Origin: Posidonia oceanica | Lineage: Eukaryota > Streptophyta > Magnoliopsida > Alismatales > Posidoniaceae | Length of the DNA: 64,000 nucleotides | Reading direction: 5' to 3' | Assembly: GCA_037176725.1 (NCBI GenBank) | Contig: JAZBRS010000037.1 | Span: forward strand, 10,868,001-10,932,000 | Part shown: positions 56,331 through 64,000 of the stretch, piece after piece | Layout of the letters: the number at the start of each line of letters is the position of its first letter | Numbering within the stretch: position 1 is the first letter of the stretch | The notes under the pieces: model-generated | Seen by the model: the letters and a program-made list of their open reading frames with translations, nothing else | Database searches by the model: none | What the model was told of the DNA's origin: nothing | Position numbers and translations under genes: made by a program

Positions 56331-57370
56331 GAGTATGCGGATGTCTTTGCCTAGAGCTACGAGGATATGGTGGGCCTGGACATTAAAATTGTTGTGCACA
56401 ACTTGCCCCTAGACCCAGATGCAAGGCCAGTAAAGCAGAAGCTAAGGCGATGGCGACCGTAGTGGCTACTTATGATCAAAGAGGAGATCATGAAGCAGCA
56501 TGGCGTTAACTTCCTCAAGGTCGTCCTTTACCCTGAGTGGCTTGCAAATGTCATCCCAGTGCCCAGAAAAGACAGACGAGTCCGCATGTGCATCGACTAT
56601 TGGGACCTGAACAAGGCGAGTCCCAAGGATGATTTTCCACTACCGCACATTGACATCCTAGTAGATAATACTGTAGGACTCAAGATGCTCTCTTTCATGG
56701 ACGGCTTCTCTGGCTATAATCAGATCAGAATGGCAAAAGAGGATATGGGGAAGACATCATTCATCACCCCTTGGGGTGTCTTCTACTATCAAGTTATGCC
56801 GTTTGGGCTGAAGAATGCTGGCGCAACCTATCAGAGGGCCATGACTGCACTTTTCCACGACCTCATGCATCAAGAAGTTGAGGTATACGTGAACGATATG
56901 ATTGCCAAGACCAAAGAGCCTGAGGATCATCTTGTCTCTTAAGGAAGCTCTTTGACCGCTTGCGAAAGTACAAGTTGCGCCTCAACCCCAGCAAATGCGT
57001 ATTTAGGGTATCTTCTGGCAAGCTCCTAGGCTACATTGTTAGCCAGAGAGGGATTGAAGTGGACCTGATGAAGGCAAAAGCCATCGTGGATATGCCACCC
57101 CCAGGATAGAGAAAGAAGTCCGAGGCTTGCTCGGACGCCTGCAGTATATTAGTCGGTTCATTGTGCAGCTCACGCCTATATGCGAACCGATCTTCAAGCT
57201 CCTGAAGAAGAATGCACAGATCAGCTGGAGCGAAGAGTGCCAGGCCGCCCTCGACAAAATCAAGCAGCTTCTGACCAAGCCTCCTATGTTGGTCCCTCCC
57301 ACGCCTGGGAGACCTCTGCTTCTCTACCTCTCTACCACCCAGCATTCCATGGGCGCTGTCTTGGGCTAGC
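56331..57370 (+). pseudogene. Element B reverse transcriptase, active site altered
   Basis: RT with RKDRRVRMCIDYWDLNKASP, TPWGVFYYQVMPFGLKNAG and, at 56886-56897, YVND instead of YVDD: the first catalytic Asp of the box is Asn. TAG codons near 56353 and 56459 replace Trp (DVFAWSY) and Gln (RPQWLL). Frame changes occur near 56938 and near 57105. Trp-to-stop and Gln-to-stop changes dominate, as expected from C-to-T changes on either strand in methylated DNA. Confidence 0.88.
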
Positions 57371-58265
57371 ATGATGAATTTGGTAGAAAGGAGCATGCAA
57401 TTTATTACCTGAGCAAGAAATTCAATGACTGCGAAGCCAAGTATAGCAAAATGGAGAAGACCTGCCTATCCCTCTTCTGGGCTGCACAGAAACTGAGGCA
57501 TTACATGATGGCGTACCCAGTCCGGCTCCTATGCCGACATGACCCCATCAAGTTCCTCTTCTAGAAGCCAGTAATGGTAGGCAGATGCGTCAAGTGGCAA
57601 GTGTTGTTGTCTCAGTACGACATCACCATTGTCACGCAGCGTGCCATGAAGGGCCAAGCCATGGCAGATCACCTTGCAGACTTTCCTTTGCCTGAATACC
57701 AACCTCTCCAGACGCAGTTCCAGGATGAAGACATCCTATTTGCAATGGAGGATGCTGAAGAGAAGGACCCTGAAGACTTAGAGCATTGGCAGCTCTACTT
57801 TGATGGCGCTGTCAACAAGAAGGGCCGAGGCATAGGCGCGGTGCTGACCACACCGTAGGGGCAGATGATCCCCTTTGCGAGGAAGCTGACCTTCAAATGC
57901 ACTAACAACGAAGCAGAATATGAAGCATGCATTTTGGGATTGAAGGTCGCGCTCGAGCACGAGGCGCAGAAGCTGCATGTGCACAGCGATGCCATGCTGG
58001 TGATTTCCCAAGCGAATGGCGACTGGAGAACAAAAGATGCAAAGTTAGTGCCATATCACGAACATCTGCTGAAGCTGATAGAGCAGTTTGCAAGCATCCG
58101 CTTCTCGTATATGAACAGAGCAAGGAACGCATATGCAGATGCGTTGGCAACCTTAGCATCCTGGCTCAGTGTACCTGTGGATCAAGCAGTGGATGTATCA
58201 ATTACGTGCATGGAGCAGCCTGCGCATTGCATGAGCATAGAGGAGGCAGATTCAGCAGAAGAGTA
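57371..58265 (+). pseudogene. Element B RNase H and archaeal-type RNase H
   Basis: First RNase H: SKKFNDCEAKYSKMEKTC, FWAAQKLRHYMM, then TAG near 57564 (Gln in D, FLFQKP). Second: LYFDGAVNKKGRGIGAVL, TAG near 57858 (Gln in D, TPQGQM), NNEAEYEACILGLK and YADALATLAS. Catalytic-type acidic residues are kept. It ends with the linker before integrase, stopped by TAG at 58264 (Gln/EEQPW in D). Confidence 0.85.
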
Positions 58266-59511
58266 GCCTTGGTACTGCGATATCAAAGCATTCCTTGAAT
58301 CTGGCAGCCACCCGCCCGGCACCTCAGTGGCAGATAGAAGAACTTTGGTGCGTCTGGCGTCAAAGTATGTGTTAGGGGCAGGGCAGTTATACAGAAGGTC
58401 ATACAGCCAGATGCTCCTGCATTGCTTAAGCAAGCAAGAGACCGACACCCTTATGCTCCAAGTCCATGCAGGGACTTGTGGTCCGCATATGAATGGAGTG
58501 CTGCTGGCCAAGAAGATAATGTTGCAAGGCTATTTCTGGTCAACCATGGAGGCAGACTGCTGCCAGTTTGTGCGTAGATGCCACAACTGCCAAATCCATA
58601 GTAATCTTATGCACGCACCCCCGCAGGAATTGCATAGCATGTCCTCGCCATGGCCCTTCTCCACCTGGGGGATGGATGTCATTGGTGCCATACACCCTGC
58701 AGCATCGAATGGTCATCGCTTCATCCTGGTAGCGATAGATTATTTCACTAAGTGGGTGGAAGCAGCCTCCTATAAGGCGGTCACAGCTGCGGTGACAGAG
58801 AAGTTTATCAGAAATAACATTGTCACCCGTTATGGGGTCCCGCATGCAGTCATCTCTAACAATGGCCCGAATTTTATTGCAAAGAGAATCGAGGAATACC
58901 TGCAAATGCAACAAATCAAGCATCATAGATCCTCACCATATCGACAACAGATGAATGGAGCAATGGAGTCTGCCAACAAAAACATTGTGAAGATAGTGAA
59001 GAAGATGGCAGAAACCCACAAAGACTGGCATGATAAGCTCCCGTACGCACTCTGGGCATACAAAACATCAATGCGGACCTCTACAGGAGCTACCCCTTAT
59101 TCGCTGGCATATGGCATGGAAGCAGTGCTGCCTGTCAAAGTGGAGATCCCTTTACTGCGAATCCTGCGAGAAGCTGAGCTAGAAGAAGCAGAATGGGTCG
59201 AGGACCGCTGCGCCCAGCTCAACCTGATAGACGAGCACAGATTGCAAGCAATGCATAATGCTCGCTGCTACTAGAAGCGTATGGCAAGAGCATACTTAAA
59301 GAAGGTGCGACCCAGGAGCTTCCAGCCAGGAGACCTTGTTCTACGAGCCATCCACTTGCCAGACGGTCGAGGCAAATTCCGACCCAACTAGCGTGGCCCC
59401 TTTGTGGTCAAGCAGGCATTCTCAAGCGGCGCAGCGATTCTTGAGGACATGGATCAGACTGGGCAGTCAAAGTCGGTCAATGCATGCTATCTCAAGAAGT
59501 ACTATCAATAG
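58266..59511 (+). pseudogene. Element B integrase, catalytic Asp lost
   Basis: Zinc finger HAGTCGPHMNG ... RRCHNCQIHSN intact. The core has WGMDVIGAIH, then VISNNGPNF where D has VISDNGTNF (second catalytic Asp replaced by Asn), and GAMESANKNI with the Glu. TAG near 59272 (Gln, CYQKR) and near 59389 (Trp, RPNWRG) break the C-terminal domain. The final CYLKKYYQ stop at 59509-59511 aligns with D's. No chromodomain. Confidence 0.88.
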
Positions 59512-60849
59512 CCTGGCTCAAACCTTGCGGAGCATTTCCTTCCATCCTACCCTTTGCATCTTCTCTTCCTTGTACATTCTCCCTGCATCCCAATCTCGTC
59601 CCTTGCATTCCCGCATTCTCTGCATATAGCCTTGCATTCTCTGTCTCTTCCTGCATACCTCCAACAAAAAGCAAAAAAATTCCTACAAGCATCATGCATT
59701 GCATTTGGGCCCGATGATGAAATCGAACGTGCTGCCTACTTTGGAAGGAGTCTACCCTGCCTCATCTGACACTACTTAGGTGTCTTAGCTAGTGAGGGAG
59801 CCACCTTTCAAATGAGAACAGGCGAAACAACCAAACCCCTTAGGACTTGCACCTCCCGAGGGAGATAAAATGCTAGGGCGTGAGCAAATGTGAGCATAAA
59901 AGAATATGTCTGAGCTTGGGCATAGAAGAAAAAGCAATAGAAGGTGAAGGCAGAAGTAGGCCCTAGAGATAGAGGCATGTAGCATAACCTTGTCCCTCCG
60001 AACTGCTTCAGAGGTAGTTCATCACTTAGCACCTGGGAGCCTTGAATCCACTTCAAAACCCCAGCACCCATTACCTCTAAGCCTGGGATAGTGGAAGCAT
60101 GCAGAAAAGAAGAAAAGAAAAAGCAAAGCAACAAGCAAAAAAAAAGAGAAAGCAAAATGAAAAGAAGCAAAAAAAAAAGCAACTCCAGAAAGAAAAAAGC
60201 AAGCAACGCAATCCCTTAGAGATAAGCAAGGTTTGCGCCTGGGGAATCCCAAACCCTGCAAAGCCTTTAAACTCAGCAAGGCCTAGCAAGCAGCTCCCCA
60301 ACTCCAACTAAGTGCCCACTACCTCCAAGTTAGGGAAAGGGGAAACCTACATGCCAATGAGGGAGCCAAAACGATGCAAAAGAGTAGGTGTAGGTCCTTG
60401 GGAGTTTGGTCTGAAGCCTGTCCTCACCACCCACCACCCCCGCACTACAAATACCCCTTCCTGAGCGCCACCAGCAAGTTAAGAGCTTGAGTAGAGTCTA
60501 GTGAGTCAGGGACCCCTCTCTTCCTCTACAACAGGCACCAAGCACTCCGTATGCTGAGGGCTACAACATATAAGCAAAATCATTGCATACATCCATAGCA
60601 TCTAGTCCGAGTCATGCACGTCTCTCCGTATACTAAGCATAAACCCTGCATGCATGCATAGCATAAGTCCTTCCCTTTTCTTCTATCTCCCCACTCTGCA
60701 AAACTTGGTCCAGTGTTGAGACAGTACTTCTATCTAGCATGCGCCGACCGCCTCCCAACTCCACTGGTCCAGAGCTCTGACCAACCACTTGCCCCAGCAG
60801 AGCTGCCCCTAGTCTGAATATGCTTTATATCTACACTCTGAATGCTAAC
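59512..60849 (+). other. Element B post-integrase spacer, interrupted by E
   Basis: Non-coding, colinear with D 35924 to about 37180: TGCAT-rich start, CTTAGGTGTCTTAGCTAGTG near 59780, A-rich tract (60100-60190), and GAGACAGTACTTC near 60717. It stops at 60849 just before the place where D's PMD-like ORF would follow. The 5 bases CTAAC (60845-60849) are one candidate copy of E's target duplication. Confidence 0.75.
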
Positions 60850-63800
60850 TGTTGACACCCCATTTTGACAGGCTTGAATCAATTGGAATCTCCTGGTCAC
60901 TTCTGGATCCAATCCTAGGTCAAAATTACACATTCCTTTTCATCCTACCCTTCAAAACAAGCCTAAACTTGACCTAAGATTACACCCCTTTTCCAAGCCC
61001 AAAAACTACCCAAAAATCATAGGAAAACTCACCATTCCCAACTTAGCAAACCTACCCAAGAACCCTCAAATTTTCAACCCAAAACCACTCCCAAAAACCC
61101 TAGAAAACCTAGGTAAAACTACCCTTTTTCTACACCTCAAAACCCATCCAAAACTTTCCCAAAACTAAACCAAAACCCTAGGTCGAACACTAGGGACACT
61201 AGACCACACACTCCCCAAATTTCAACTCTTTTCAAAACTTCTAACCCCTCCATTTACCCAAATTATCCTTTTCTCTCTATTGGATTATTCTTTTCTCTCT
61301 CCTCTCTCTCCTGATTATCCTCCCTCTTTTCACTCTCTTCTCTCCCTTCTTCCTGCCTGGCTGTGGGCCCCCCTTGTGCATCTATCTCTTCTCAATCTTA
61401 TTTTTATTTTTATCTTATTTTTAGCATTTTCTTTGACTTTCAAAAAATTATTTTCTTTCAACTCCTCTTTTTCCCCCTTACTCCTCCCTTTCTCCCTTTT
61501 CTTCTTTCTTTCCCTTTTCTTTTCCTTCCTTCTACTAAATCCCTAAAAGAATCCTTAAAAACCTCTAAAACTCTAAAACAAAAGGAAAGCAAACTAAAAC
61601 CCTAAAATAAATAATTAAAAACTTAAACAAACCAGTAAAAACCAAAAACCTAACTAAATCTAGCTAAAATGGAAAACTAAGAATGCAACTTAAAAATACA
61701 AAACAAACAAAAGGAAAATGCTGTAAAATCAAGAAAAAAACCAAAGTACAATCAAAACAAGTAAAAGTGAAGACCCTACTAAAAAACAATCAAGAAAACA
61801 AATCCTAAAAGAAAGAAAACACCAAAAAATGCTAAGGCTAGTAATTAAGGGAAAAACCTAACTTAACAATCCTCAAAAGGAAAAAATTGAAAACTTAATT
61901 AAAAAATAAAAACAAACAATCAAAATTTAAGAACACCTAATTAAAAACTTAACAAGAAGACTTAACCTAAGAAAAAAATATTAAAAGAAATTAACAAACA
62001 AAATCAAATCTAAAAGGAAACTTAAACAAAACCCTAAAAAGATTAAAATCAGAAATCTAAAACTCACCCTAATCAATCTAAAAACAAACTTTAAAAAATC
62101 CTAATTGACATCCCAAGTACTTAACAAGAAAAACATAATTAAAAAAACAACTTAAAAGACTTAACAAACATTTAAACAAAATCAAAAGCAAATTAAGACA
62201 AAGAAAACCCTAATCAAAACTAAATCTCTTTAAACCTAATTAACTAATCAAAAACAATCATTAAAAAACTTAATCAAAGTCCTAACTTAAAACACAACCA
62301 TTTTAAAAACCTTTTCTATTTTTATTTTATTTTCATCTAATTTATTTTTCTCCTTTCCCTTTCCCTTCCTCTTTCCCTTCCTTCCTTTCTTCCTTTCTTT
62401 CTATTTTTCTTTCTTTTCTTTTCCTAGGCCCGGTCCAGCCCGTTCCTCCCTTCCCTTTCCTTTTTTTCTTTTTTTTCCTTCGCTGCCCGACCCGCTCGCT
62501 CGTCCTCCTCCTTCCCTCCTTCTTCTTCTTCTTCTTCTTCCATAGTTTCTCCCGCGCCAGCCATCTCCCTCCACCTCTTCAAATTCGATTTCAATCCTTC
62601 CCTCCCGATCACCATCAATCCAACTCACCTCCTCCCTTTCCCAGCTCTCAGTAGGATCTCCGTGGGGGCATTTAATGCCCGTCGCCTCCGACCGTCCTCC
62701 CTCTGTCAACTGCAACTCACGCCGGTGGAATTTCAAAATCCCAGCCCACGCTCGTTTCCATCCGGAGCTCCTGATAAAGCCTCCAGCCTCTTCCTCCTTC
62801 AACGCCTTTTTGTCGTCCCGAGAGAGTGAGAGAATTCAGAGCCCCGAGAGCACCCAATCCTCTCCTTCTTCCTCTGCAAATTCTGGCCTCTTCTTTCCCT
62901 TCGATTCCACTAAAACCAAAGCGCCTAACTCCCAGCTAAATCCCCTCAATTCCATCCCCAAATCCACCCAAACTCCCAGCATTTCAGCCATCCATTCCAC
63001 AGCTCAAACCACTTTGCATCCACCTCTCAATTCGCCCAAATCCAAACCAGAACCCATCACCCCTTTCTCCAGAATTCCCTACTCCTCAGTCCCTAAAATC
63101 CCACCAAACTTCGTCCAGAAACTCACCTGAACTCCACCTCCTAGACCCACCAAACCATTAGCCTTCCCTCTCCCCACAGTCGGAGACCTCCACAACAAAC
63201 ACTTGCGACCACTCAGCCAGTAAATCACCCGACACCTCAATCTTCCTCTCCAATCCACCACCGGCCCTTCCTAGCATCCAGAAACACTCACGAACCCCCC
63301 AGCAAGTCGCCGGTACCCTCCGTTTGATCCCAAGGGTAGAGAACACTCTCCTCCGCCTGCTGCTGCTTTCGGACCACCCACTAGGGTCGAATCCTCCTCC
63401 GATCATCGCAGCTCTGTTCCAGATATCCGGGAAGCACTAGAGCACATCACTGAGGAGATCCAGACGCTCCCGAGCCGTCGACAGCACCTGCAACCACTAG
63501 ACGACCTCCGCCGGCAAGCACTGAATCAGCCGACGTCAGGAGGACATCCCAGCTAGCAGAAAAGGTACCACTCCTCCCCCTAGCTTAATTTTCATTCCAG
63601 CATGCTTTTCCACATTTTAGAATAGAGTTTCCCTCCTTCTTCCGCCGGATCGTCGCCGCCGTCTCCTTTCTTCTCCGGCGAGCTCAGAGTTCGCCCCGTC
63701 ACTCCAGCTTGCAGAACTTGCTTCTGATCGCTACTTGAGGACCGCACGAGCTCCGAGAGCACGACCCTACCTCCGGTTTCCCCTGGCGACGCTCCGATCA

Positions 63801-64000
63801 TCTTCCCTACCTCCGAGCAGGTCTGCAGCGCTCTGGCGTTTTCTCCGGCCTGCTCCAGGCAGCACCAAGCCGTGCCGATGCCGCTCCGAGCTCCGCCCGC
63901 CTTCGGAGAACGTCGCCGACCTTCTCGTGCGTCCCCAGCACCCCTCCTCCGCTTGCGACGGCCACTAGTAGTGCTGTGCTACAGTGGTCGTCGTTCTGTG
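60850..64000 (+). repeat. Element E 5' LTR, first 3.15 kb
   Basis: Begins TGTTGACACCCCATTTTGAC and is colinear with D's LTR 20143-23290 at roughly 80-85 percent identity by eye: C/A-rich start, C/T tract (61270-61540), A-rich block (61560-62300) and G+C-rich block (62420-63990). It ends at the window edge near the TACAGTG motif that D has at 23268. No polypurine tract precedes it and it follows an internal part of B, so it is read as the 5' LTR of a separate insertion. Confidence 0.82.

Larger units (their letters stand above)
19308..60849 (+). mobile_element. Element B: Tat-lineage retrotransposon split by D, interrupted by E
   Basis: Plus strand. The 5' LTR begins TGTAGACACTCC at 19308, is broken by D at 20142/46937 and ends ...GATTACTACA at 49441. 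Then come PBS, leader, gag, protease, linker, RT, RNase H, aRH, integrase and the start of the post-integrase region. At 60849 the 5' LTR of E begins; no polypurine tract precedes it, so it is not B's 3' LTR. B's 3' LTR and downstream ORF should lie beyond E. Coding regions are heavily decayed, more so than in A or D. Confidence 0.85.

Noticed and set aside
60850..64000. 3' LTR of element B
   Set aside because: No polypurine tract precedes it, its sequence is of the A/D type rather than B's hairpin-bearing LTR, and it interrupts B's post-integrase region before the place of the downstream ORF. It is better read as the 5' LTR of another insertion.
1..64000. tRNA, rRNA or host protein genes
   Set aside because: I found no cloverleaf-like gene, rRNA segment or spliced host gene. 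The only tRNA-related sequences are primer binding sites.

Overview
The window is plant nuclear heterochromatin made almost entirely of nested giant Ty3/gypsy LTR retrotransposons; I see no host gene. The plant assignment rests on Tat-lineage (Ogre/Retand-type) polyproteins: gag with a CX2HX4HX4C knuckle, an aspartic protease followed by a G-patch-like segment, RT, RNase H plus a second archaeal-type RNase H, and an integrase without chromodomain. A plant-mobile-domain-like ORF supports it. The species cannot be named from this sequence.

Layout. Element A (minus strand, 1-14970) runs off the left edge; it has a 5.75 kb 5' LTR (9219-14970) and decayed gag-pol. It sits in the leader of element C (minus strand), of which only leader, primer binding site and part of the 5' LTR are visible (14971-19307). 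C's LTR is split at 19307/19308 by element B (plus strand). B's 3.34 kb 5' LTR (19308-20142 plus 46937-49441) is itself split by element D. D (plus strand, 20143-46931) is complete: 26.8 kb, LTRs of 5740 and 5750 bp, flanked by the 5-bp duplication CCCTC. B then continues (leader, gag, pro, pol, post-pol region) to 60849, where the 5' LTR of a fifth element E begins and leaves the window. Inferred order: C oldest, A and B into C, then D and E into B.

How the parts work together. In each element an LTR promoter would drive one genomic RNA from which a Gag-Pro-linker-Pol polyprotein is translated. All three visible coding regions carry stops, frameshifts or deletions, so none looks autonomous. 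D differs from a minimal element in its 5.3 kb region between integrase and 3' LTR, which holds an intact 400-codon sense ORF resembling the plant mobile domain (PMD/DUF7745-like) and then three tandem arrays built on short GATA...TATC hairpins.

Most unusual signals: (1) fifteen copies of a 29-nt perfect-format hairpin (9-nt arms GTTGGACGC/GCGTCCAAC, 11-nt loop) confined to B's LTR, mostly in head-to-tail pairs; (2) the captured PMD-like ORF in D; (3) hairpin-based arrays with higher-order structure in D's 3' region; (4) a PBS-like remnant inside U5 of all four visible LTR ends, suggesting LTR growth by PBS duplication.
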